Below, in pieces: positions 57,516-64,000 of a stretch of 64,000 nt of DNA. The stretch is from NCBI RefSeq assembly GCF_023715245.1, contig NZ_JAMBNV010000001.1, positions 744,001-808,000 of the forward strand, given 5' to 3'. This DNA comes from Sporosarcina luteola (GTDB taxonomy: Bacteria > Bacillota > Bacilli > Bacillales_A > Planococcaceae). The notes beneath the pieces were generated by a model. It searched no databases. It saw nothing but the letters and a program-made list of their open reading frames with translations, and had not been told where the DNA came from. Position 1 is the first letter of the stretch, and each line of letters opens with the position of its first letter. The position numbers and the translations under genes are program-made.

Positions 57516-59876
57516 TTATTGGACCTCCTGTTGTTGTGAAATAAGCTTCATAAAGCCGATAACTTCGGATGCAATATTCCGGCGAAGCTTCTGATAGTGC
57601 GTGCCGAATAATTGCAAGCCTTCACGTTGATAAATACGCATCGGATCCTCTTGGCCATATGACCGTAATCCAATACCTTCCTTAAGTCGTGCCATCACAT
57701 CCAGATGTTTCACCCACATCGTGTCGATATGGCTCAACATCACTTGCGGGATGATCTCGTTCACCTGTTCATTATCAGCGAACGTATCAAGATACGCAAA
57801 CAAGGCAGCAACCGGCTCTTCATAAAACTTCAATATGTCTGCAGGCTTTTCCAAGTTGCGCGGCAACGTTAACGGCTCCAATAATAGTCCATCCATCGTA
57901 CGTTCAATTCGATCGAAATCGTAGTTCTCAGTGGTTTCGTGTTCCGGGCAGCTATCATAGACGACGAATTCCACCGCCTCGGACATCATCGTTTTCAATT
58001 GATCAAAAAGATTTACGCGCTCAAGCACTTTATCCCGCAGTGAATAGAGCACACCGCGCTGGTCGTTGATTACATCATCCAGCTTCAGATTGTATTCGCG
58101 CATGGAGAAGTGGGCACCTTCGACGATGCGCTGTGTACGCTCAGTGAGCTCGTTCACGTCGGCGTTTTGGACAAGTCCGTCCGCGTTTACGACAATTTTT
58201 TTACTGAATTTCTCAAGATCATCCTTCGCAAAACGTTTGAACATATCATCTTCAAGCGAGATGAAGAATTGGCTTTCTCCGTGGTCTCCTTGACGTCCGG
58301 AACGCCCGCGCAGTTGGTTGTCGATTCTTCGGCTTTCATGTTTTTCCGTTCCTAGCACATACAATCCGCCAATCTCCTCGACGCCTTCACCGAGAACGAT
58401 ATCCGTTCCGCGTCCTGCCATATTTGTCGCGACCGTAATATGGCCGAATTGACCCGCTTGGGAAATGAGGTCCACTTCCTGCTCGACACTTTTCGCATTT
58501 AATAGATGATAGTTTAAATTCTCTCGATCCAAATACTCCGCAACCTTTTCAGATTGGAGAATGGAAGTGGTTCCGACGAGCACCGGTTGTCCTTTTTTAT
58601 GGCGCTCCGCCACTTCTTTGGCAACCGCTTCGTATTTCTGTTCGATCGTTTCATAGACCCGATCCGGTGAATCAACGCGGATACGTGGGCGGTTTGTCGG
58701 TATCTGGATGACTTCCATATTATAGACTTCACGGAATTCCTTTTCCTGTGTCTTCGCAGTTCCAGTCATGCCGCTGAGCTTCGGATACATCCGGAAATAG
58801 TTCTGGATTGTAATTTGCGCTTGTGCTTTATTCTCATCAGTGATCGGCAATCCTTCCTTCGCCTCGATCGCCTGGTGAAGACCGTCTGAAAGCGTTCGGC
58901 CTTCCATGATACGGCCTGTGAACATATCGACAAGTTCAACTTTTTCGTCCTTGACGATGTAATCCACATCGCGTTTGAAAATGACGTAAGCGCGAACGGC
59001 TTGAATCATATAATGATAGAGCGTCTGGTGCTCGAGTTCGTATAGATTGTCGATGCCGAACGCCTTCTCCACTTTCTCGATTCCTGCTTCCGTAAGTGAA
59101 GTCGCTTTTGTTTCATCATCAAAATCAAAATCAACGCCTTTTTTGAATCGTTTCGCGAGTCTTGCGGCTATGAAATGAAGATCAGGATCAGCCTTCATTT
59201 TGCCGGCGACGATCAAAGGCGTTTTTGCTTCGTCGATCAATACGCTGTCGACTTCATCAATGATGGCGAAATGATACGGGCGCTGAACTTTTTGGGAAGT
59301 GTGCTGGACCATATTGTCTCGAAGGTAATCAAAACCGAACTCGGTTCCGACACCATATGTAATGTCCGACATATAAGCATTTTGCTTCGCAGGTCCTTGC
59401 ATCATCGGGGCGTTCAAGCCGACCGTCAATCCGAGGAATCGGTGGATCTGGCCGATCTGGTCATAGTCACGTTTAGCAAGATAATCATTGACCGTAATGA
59501 CGTGCACGCCCTTACCTTCCAGCGCGCGCAAGTAGGAGGGGAGGGAGGCGACAAGCGTCTTACCTTCACCCGTTGGCATTTCCGCGATATTGCCCTCGGA
59601 TAGAACTATGCCGCCGATGAGCTGAACGTCAAAATGACGCATGCCGAGTACCCGTTTCGATGCTTCACGGACAATGGCGAATGCGTCTGGAAGGATTGCC
59701 TGAACAGTTTCCCCTTCCTGGATCTGCAGTTTGAACACTTCTGTCATATGTGCAAGTTCTTCATCTGACAATGTTTCATACTTTGATTCCAAGTCATTTA
59801 TGTGTTGGACAACTTTACGATATTTACGAAGTTGTCTTTCGCTTGTTTGATTTGAACGTTTGAATATAGATAACAT
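57516..59876 (-). CDS. secA2: accessory Sec translocase ATPase SecA2
   Basis: The 786-residue protein is a SecA ATPase with MPTGEGKTLVA as Walker A, IDEVDSVLIDEAKTPLI as the DEVD-type Walker B region, and GRGTDIVLG and GRSGRQGD in the second motor domain. It ends at FMKLISQQQEVQ without the zinc-binding tail of housekeeping SecA, and is followed by slaP, both pointing to SecA2. It should drive export of selected surface proteins. AAAGGAG is upstream of ATG 59876. Confidence 0.9.
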   Translation of the reverse strand: MLSIFKRSNQTSERQLRKYRKVVQHINDLESKYETLSDEELAHMTEVFKLQIQEGETVQAILPDAFAIVREASKRVLGMRHFDVQLIGGIVLSEGNIAEMPTGEGKTLVASLPSYLRALEGKGVHVITVNDYLAKRDYDQIGQIHRFLGLTVGLNAPMMQGPAKQNAYMSDITYGVGTEFGFDYLRDNMVQHTSQKVQRPYHFAIIDEVDSVLIDEAKTPLIVAGKMKADPDLHFIAARLAKRFKKGVDFDFDDETKATSLTEAGIEKVEKAFGIDNLYELEHQTLYHYMIQAVRAYVIFKRDVDYIVKDEKVELVDMFTGRIMEGRTLSDGLHQAIEAKEGLPITDENKAQAQITIQNYFRMYPKLSGMTGTAKTQEKEFREVYNMEVIQIPTNRPRIRVDSPDRVYETIEQKYEAVAKEVAERHKKGQPVLVGTTSILQSEKVAEYLDRENLNYHLLNAKSVEQEVDLISQAGQFGHITVATNMAGRGTDIVLGEGVEEIGGLYVLGTEKHESRRIDNQLRGRSGRQGDHGESQFFISLEDDMFKRFAKDDLEKFSKKIVVNADGLVQNADVNELTERTQRIVEGAHFSMREYNLKLDDVINDQRGVLYSLRDKVLERVNLFDQLKTMMSEAVEFVVYDSCPEHETTENYDFDRIERTMDGLLLEPLTLPRNLEKPADILKFYEEPVAALFAYLDTFADNEQVNEIIPQVMLSHIDTMWVKHLDVMARLKEGIGLRSYGQEDPMRIYQREGLQLFGTHYQKLRRNIASEVIGFMKLISQQQEVQ

Positions 59877-60063
59877 ATGATTGGCGCTCCTTTATCTTAT
59901 CCTTCTATTAAGGATATAGGTTCTATTTTATCAAACTATATACGAAATGACTACCTTGTTACGAAATTGCCCCCGGTAAGATAAGGATACTCTATCTTAC
60001 AAAAGGGTAAGGTAGTATCGAGTGCCTAGATTGACTAACTGGGATGCTTTCCGTTGACAGACG

Positions 60064-60072
60064 TGCTATAAT
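60064..60072 (+). promoter_or_regulatory. extended -10 promoter for tagO
   Basis: TGCTATAAT at 60064-60072 is an extended -10. A TTGACA at 60054 is only seven bases away and cannot be its -35. Confidence 0.5.
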
Positions 60073-60116
60073 ACTTGTGGTTAACTAAATTATTGTTATT
60101 TACGGGGAGGAAGGAC

Positions 60117-61160
60117 ATGTTATTCCTTGCAATGGCTGCTGCATTCATAGCTTCCATCATACTGACTCCGCTCGTCATAAAATTCGCGTTCCGTATCGGG
60201 GCGGTCGATCATCCGAATTATCGGAAGGTGCATGCTTCTGTCATGCCGCGTATTGGGGGAATAGCAATTTTCGGTGCATTCGTCATCGGTTACCTATTAT
60301 TGACTCCTTCAGATGAGCATGCGATCGGAATTCTTGTAGGAGCCGTCATCATCATTATTACAGGCTTCCTCGATGATATGCTTGAAATCACCGCCAAGGC
60401 GAAGCTGTTCGGCCAGCTGGCTGCAGCGATCGTCGTTGTCACATGGGGCGGTTTACAAATCGAATTCATTAACTTGCCGTTTTTCGGGCCATTTGACTTT
60501 GGCTATTTAAGTATCCCAATCACGATTCTTTGGATCATCGGCATTACCAATGCTATCAATCTCATCGATGGATTGGATGGGCTTGCTGCAGGCGTTTCCA
60601 CGATTGCCCTCATTTCCATTACGGTAATGGCCATGATCATGGGCGACGTGTTCGTTGTGGCGACCGCTGCCATTTTGGCTGCGAGCACACTTGGCTTTTT
60701 ATTCTACAATTTCCACCCCGCGAAGATTTTCATGGGGGATACCGGAGCGCTATTCCTAGGCTATATGATCTCCGTATTGGCATTGTTAGGCTTTAAAAAT
60801 GTCGCGGTTGTTTCACTTATCATCCCGATCATTATGCTCGGTGTACCGATTTCCGATACATTCTTCGCAATCGTCCGCCGGGTTCGGATGAAGCAACCAA
60901 TTTCAGCTCCGGACAAATCGCACTTGCATCACTGCTTGCTGAGGGCAGGGTTTTCTCACCGGCAGACTGTCATGATCATCTATGGACTGGCTATCCTTTT
61001 CGGTGTAGCAGCAGTGCTCTTCTCGCAAGCAACTGTATGGGGCGCCATCGTCCTGATCGCCGTCATGCTAATTGCGATTGAACTGTTCGTCGAAATCATC
61101 GGCCTTGCGGGAACAAATTACCGGCCTTTATTGAATTTAGTTCGTATGATTGGAAAATAA
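60117..61160 (+). CDS. tagO: undecaprenyl-phosphate GlcNAc-1-phosphate transferase TagO
   Basis: The 347-residue integral membrane enzyme has about eleven segments and polyprenyl-transferase motifs FLDDMLEI, NLIDGLDGLAAG, IFMGDTGALFLG and HLHH. It makes the first lipid-linked intermediate of wall teichoic acid or a related polymer. GGGGAGG eight bases before ATG 60117 sets the start. It neighbours an LCP ligase gene, as in Bacillus. The polymer could also be a teichuronic or SCWP-type one that anchors SLH proteins. Confidence 0.92.
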   Translation: MLFLAMAAAFIASIILTPLVIKFAFRIGAVDHPNYRKVHASVMPRIGGIAIFGAFVIGYLLLTPSDEHAIGILVGAVIIIITGFLDDMLEITAKAKLFGQLAAAIVVVTWGGLQIEFINLPFFGPFDFGYLSIPITILWIIGITNAINLIDGLDGLAAGVSTIALISITVMAMIMGDVFVVATAAILAASTLGFLFYNFHPAKIFMGDTGALFLGYMISVLALLGFKNVAVVSLIIPIIMLGVPISDTFFAIVRRVRMKQPISAPDKSHLHHCLLRAGFSHRQTVMIIYGLAILFGVAAVLFSQATVWGAIVLIAVMLIAIELFVEIIGLAGTNYRPLLNLVRMIGK

Positions 61161-61181
61161 ATGAATGCACTAAAACAGGGT

Positions 61182-61213
61182 GATATGCGAAATTTCGCAT
61201 ATCACTTTTTTTG
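61182..61213 (+). terminator. terminator of tagO
   Basis: GATATGCGA-AATT-TCGCATATC is a perfect palindrome followed by ACTTTTTTTG. Confidence 0.88.
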
Positions 61214-61250
61214 TTTAGGAGGGGAGGAGTGGAGCGAAAATATCCACTTG

Positions 61251-61376
61251 GAAAGTTATCGATCATTTCTCACGGTTAATCGATCATTTCCGGGAGGTTA
61301 TCAATCAATTGCCGTGAGTTATCGATCATTTCCGGACAGTTATCGATCATTTCCCAAGAGTTATCGTCATTTCGGG
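61251..61376. repeat. six-unit 21-bp tandem array between tagO and LCP
   Basis: ATCGATC or its variants start at 61258, 61279, 61300, 61321, 61342 and 61363, a step of exactly 21 bases. The consensus is near AGTTATCGATCATTTCCGGGA. The gap between tagO and the convergent LCP gene (318 bases) holds this array and two terminators. Core sequence differs from the TTATGCG arrays; period and location are alike. Confidence 0.88.
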
Positions 61377-61420
61377 ACCTTTGGCTCACCGTGATTCATA
61401 CTCCAATTTTCTCCACGAAT

Positions 61421-61456
61421 AAAAAAATCCCGGCTGAGAGGAATTCAGTCGGGATG
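61421..61456 (-). terminator. terminator of the LCP gene
   Basis: On the minus strand ATCCCGACTGA pairs with CTCAGCCGGGAT with one mismatch, followed by TTTTTTT. Confidence 0.87.
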
Positions 61457-61478
61457 GAAGTTCATTCAACTATTCAAC

Positions 61479-62543
61479 TTAATAATCATCGCTGCCTTCA
61501 GCAGTTTCGTCCGCTGTCACGATGACATTTGAATTGCCGCTATCGGTCAACGAAGAAGAATCCGGTATTAAGCCCAAATGAGCTTTTAGCAGCTGACTCA
61601 CATTCTCTAAGTCACTGTCTTTCAACTTATAATAATAGGCGCCTGTTGACCAATCGTCATAACCTTGCAAATTGATTGTGTCGATTTGCGGCATACCGCC
61701 TTTTGCATACTCCCAGAAGGAAGTCATTTCTTTGAAGGTCATGTCGGTTTTCATATTGTCTCCAACCGCTTCGATGACGTCACCATATTTTGATATGGAT
61801 TTCACAGATACCATTTCTTTGATGACCGCCTGCAAGATCATTTGCTGCCGTTTTCCACGCTCGAGATCACTGTCAAGCTTACGTGTACGCGCTAGTGCGA
61901 GCGCATGTCTGCCGTCAAGCTCATGCCGCCCTTTAACTAACTGAATCGTGTTTTTGTCATTTTCATCTTTTTCAAGTCTGTTATACGGAACGTCGACTGT
62001 AATACCACCGAGTGCATCCACTACTTCAATAAAAGCATTGAAGTTCATCTTCACATAATAATCAATCGGGATATCAAGCATTTCTTCAACCGACTCGATT
62101 GCCGCATGTGTGCCGCCAAAAGCATGGGCATGGGTGATTTTGTCCCTATACCCGACCTTCGGGATATAGACATAGGAATCACGCGGAATGCTCAAAAGTT
62201 TAACTGATTTCTCTTCGGGATTGAAGGTGGCGACGAGAAGGGCATCGGAACGGCTATTGCCGTCTCCTTGCATACGTGCCTCGCTATCATCCACGCCAAT
62301 TAATAGAAGGGAAACATTGTCCTTTGAAGGTTCCACTCTTGCCTCGCCCCTCATATCGGATTTCTGTGTGGCGGGAACTGCTTCAAACGCTCTATCAACT
62401 GCCTGTTCCGCTTGGTTGCGCAGCGATAGACCGTAAGCTGCAACCGATAGCAAGGCAGTTAGCGAAACTAATAGCCCGACCTTAATAGCGAGCCTCGCTT
62501 TCGACGTCTTCTTTTTCATTTTTCTATAGTCTCTTCTATTCAT
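61479..62543 (-). CDS. LCP-family glycopolymer ligase, TagU-like
   Basis: The 354-residue protein has a basic N-terminus, one membrane helix (about residues 20-40) and an LCP domain with NSRSDALLVATFNPEEKSV, LSIPRDSYVYIP and DKITHAHAFGG. It attaches teichoic acid-type polymers to peptidoglycan. Its closeness to tagO supports the same polymer. ATG 62543 lies twelve bases after GGAGG and starts MNRRDYRKMKKK; longer readings pass the ribosome site. A paralogue is at 4544. The acidic C-terminal tail is not assigned. Confidence 0.9.
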   Translation of the reverse strand: MNRRDYRKMKKKTSKARLAIKVGLLVSLTALLSVAAYGLSLRNQAEQAVDRAFEAVPATQKSDMRGEARVEPSKDNVSLLLIGVDDSEARMQGDGNSRSDALLVATFNPEEKSVKLLSIPRDSYVYIPKVGYRDKITHAHAFGGTHAAIESVEEMLDIPIDYYVKMNFNAFIEVVDALGGITVDVPYNRLEKDENDKNTIQLVKGRHELDGRHALALARTRKLDSDLERGKRQQMILQAVIKEMVSVKSISKYGDVIEAVGDNMKTDMTFKEMTSFWEYAKGGMPQIDTINLQGYDDWSTGAYYYKLKDSDLENVSQLLKAHLGLIPDSSSLTDSGNSNVIVTADETAEGSDDY

Positions 62544-62708
62544 AGCTTGTATAGGCCTCCACCATCGGCTAAGGATTCTTCCCAAGCAGATTTAATGTTC
62601 CATGAAAAAACGGAAAGTTGACGCACACATAGATGGAATCCGCAGAATACACAATGAATCGTCAACTTTCACTATTATACTATTAATTTCCTTTGTCGTA
62701 TACTGTTA

Positions 62709-63341
62709 TTACAAATCGAATTCAAGGAAAGATGTCGAGACTTCTGAAATTTCTGCTTGCCCGTTCGTCAATTCCGTCATCCAACTGATAAATGCATCCG
62801 TTTCCACAATTGGAACGTGAAGCAGCAAGCTGACGTCCTCTTCGTAGAGGATCTCTTCGAGCGGATAAGGCGATTGCCTTGCTTCATTCTCCACTTTGCC
62901 GAGCCATGTGTAATCTATAGATACTTTCATAAGTCTATGAAGCTTACGCTCGACGACGCCTGTCGCGGCAATCCCCTCGGTAGTTGCGCGGCCATATGCG
63001 CGGATGAGACCGCCGCCTCCTAATTTGATCCCACCGAAGTAACGAGTGACGACAACGGCCGTATCCTTCAACCCTTGCTTCTTTAGGACCTCAAGCATAG
63101 GGAATCCTGCCGTTCCGGATGGTTCTCCGTCGTCATTCGCCTTCTGGATCTGATCATGCTCACCGATAATATAGGCAGAACAGTTATGTGTGGCAGTATG
63201 ATGCATCTTTTTAATATCTTGAATGAAGTCGATTGCTTCATCCTCGGTCTCCACACGTTTGACGTACGTGAGGAATCTAGACTTTTGTATGACGATCTCA
63301 CTTTCGCCGGACAATTTGACCGTTTTGTAATCTGCTCGCAT
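62709..63341 (-). CDS. yvyE: YigZ/IMPACT-family protein YvyE
   Basis: The 210-residue protein has an N-terminal UPF0029 domain with SRFLTYVKRVETEDEAIDFI, NDDGEPSGTAGFPML and VTRYFGGIKLGGGGLIRAYG. A ferredoxin-like DUF1949 domain forms the C-terminus. Family members relate to translation control in eukaryotes; the bacterial role is not settled. GAGGAG precedes ATG 63341. It is beside degS, as in B. subtilis. Confidence 0.92.
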   Translation of the reverse strand: MRADYKTVKLSGESEIVIQKSRFLTYVKRVETEDEAIDFIQDIKKMHHTATHNCSAYIIGEHDQIQKANDDGEPSGTAGFPMLEVLKKQGLKDTAVVVTRYFGGIKLGGGGLIRAYGRATTEGIAATGVVERKLHRLMKVSIDYTWLGKVENEARQSPYPLEEILYEEDVSLLLHVPIVETDAFISWMTELTNGQAEISEVSTSFLEFDL

Positions 63342-63398
63342 TTGCAGCACTCCTCTCACTTGTAATACAATCTTAATACGCAAAAAGTTTTATGATGA

Positions 63399-63404
63399 TA
63401 TAAT
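63399..63404 (+). promoter_or_regulatory. -10 element upstream of degS
   Basis: A consensus TATAAT lies 82 bases before the degS ATG. No matching -35 hexamer was found, so this is tentative. Confidence 0.4.
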
Positions 63405-63485
63405 AATAAAGTGTATAAGGAATTAAGGAATACTGCAACATTGCCTACGTTTCGATTTTTAGCATTCCAGGAGGGAGGGGTGGAG

Positions 63486-64000
63486 ATGGCGGAAAAGACG
63501 ATGGATATCCAGAATTTGGAAAAAATATTTGATAATATGGTCAATGTGATGGATCAATCCAAAAATGACATTTTCACAATAAGCGAACAAAGCCGTCAAG
63601 CCTTCCAGGAGATGCAAACAGAACTGGTTATCATTAAAGAAGATATTTCCCGGGTAATCACTGAAGGGGATTATTTGGAAGATATGACCCGCCAATCTCG
63701 AAGGCGTCTGGCCGATGTTTCCAAAAACTTCATGAATTATACCGAAGAAGAAGTACGTCAAGCCTATGAGGTGGCTAACGATTTACTCGTCAGGCTATCG
63801 ATCAACCGAATGGAAGAAAAGCAATTGCGCGTTAGGCGGGACGAGTTGGACCGTCGCATTGTGGCCCTTTTGGAAACGATTGAGAAGGCGGATCATCTGG
63901 TCAATCAAGTGACGACGGTCATTACATATTTGACATCCGATTTGAAGAAGGTCGGAGAAGTGCTGGAAACAGCCCGACAGAAACAGGAGTTCGCCATTCA
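63486..64000 (+). CDS. degS: sensor histidine kinase DegS, 3' end outside window
   Basis: The frame is open from ATG 63486 to the window end, giving 171 codons. It begins MAEKTMDIQNLEKIFDNM and continues with long coiled-coil helices (DQSKNDIF, EQSRQAFQEMQTEL, RQSRRRLADVSKNFMNY, VGEVLETARQKQEF), matching the cytoplasmic sensor part of DegS. GGAGGGAGGGGTGGAG precedes the ATG. DegS phosphorylates DegU to control exoenzymes, motility and competence. The kinase domain and degU would lie beyond the window. Confidence 0.9.
   Translation, partial: MAEKTMDIQNLEKIFDNMVNVMDQSKNDIFTISEQSRQAFQEMQTELVIIKEDISRVITEGDYLEDMTRQSRRRLADVSKNFMNYTEEEVRQAYEVANDLLVRLSINRMEEKQLRVRRDELDRRIVALLETIEKADHLVNQVTTVITYLTSDLKKVGEVLETARQKQEFAI

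Noticed and set aside
60054..60072. TTGACA and TATAAT upstream of tagO as one promoter
   Set aside because: Only seven bases separate them, so they cannot be a -35/-10 pair. TATAAT is kept as an extended -10.
61161..61394. 77-residue reading frame between tagO and LCP
   Set aside because: It is the translation of the terminator and the 21-bp tandem array, with a repeated SYRSFP pattern and no suitable ribosome site.

Overview
The window looks like a chromosomal segment of a Gram-positive, endospore-forming member of the Bacillota, most likely Planococcaceae (Sporosarcina-like). The basis is moderate GC, strong AGGAGG-type ribosome binding sites, frequent GTG/TTG starts, an Sda-type sporulation checkpoint gene, a T-box leader, a SecA2/SlaP surface-protein secretion pair, and a tagO / LCP / yvyE / degS block as in Bacillus relatives. 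The genus is an inference. I recognised no rRNA, tRNA, phage, insertion sequence or CRISPR array.

Layout. 1-3.1 kb: end of a von Willebrand A protein, then small membrane proteins of unknown function, two of them a tandem duplicate whose second copy has lost a normal start codon. 3.2-8.7 kb: CYP152-type fatty-acid P450, an LCP protein, an acyl-CoA ligase and a secreted S41 protease. 8.7-9.2 kb: sda with a cluster of DnaA-box-like sequences upstream. 9.2-21.3 kb: a CdaR-type regulator followed by a tightly packed eleven-gene catabolic operon (glcDF, TRAP transporter, SDR, PCC-domain protein, CoA ligase, thiolase, DUF35 protein, BASS-type transporter) with no substrate I can name. This is the best candidate for an undescribed pathway.

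22.4-33.2 kb: branched-chain amino acid synthesis, with ilvD on its own promoter, then an isoleucine-type T-box and ilvB-ilvN-ilvC-leuA-leuB-leuC-leuD, interrupted by two copies of a structured intergenic repeat and a 20-bp tandem array. 33.3-38.6 kb: LytTR regulator, isocitrate lyase, malate synthase, a tiny zinc-ribbon protein and a class V aminotransferase. With glcDF these genes converge on glyoxylate. 38.6-46.3 kb: glycerophosphodiesterase, CapA-like lipoprotein, an SLH-domain NlpC/P60 hydrolase, glycosyltransferase, M20 amidohydrolase and SulP transporter. 46.4-49.5 kb: an ECF-type transporter. 49.8-54.8 kb: SCP2 protein, GAF-GGDEF-EAL protein and a three-subunit ba3-type oxidase including a 51-residue subunit IIa. 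55-64 kb: nagB, a second NlpC/P60 protein, slaP-secA2, tagO, LCP, yvyE and the start of degS.

A recurrent non-coding theme is exact 20- or 21-bp-period degenerate tandem arrays just downstream of genes (21.96, 29.58, 46.34 and 61.26 kb). Many start codons were reassigned from ribosome binding site position, family N-termini, signal peptides or a promoter lying inside the longer frame. All functions are read from sequence motifs without database searches.
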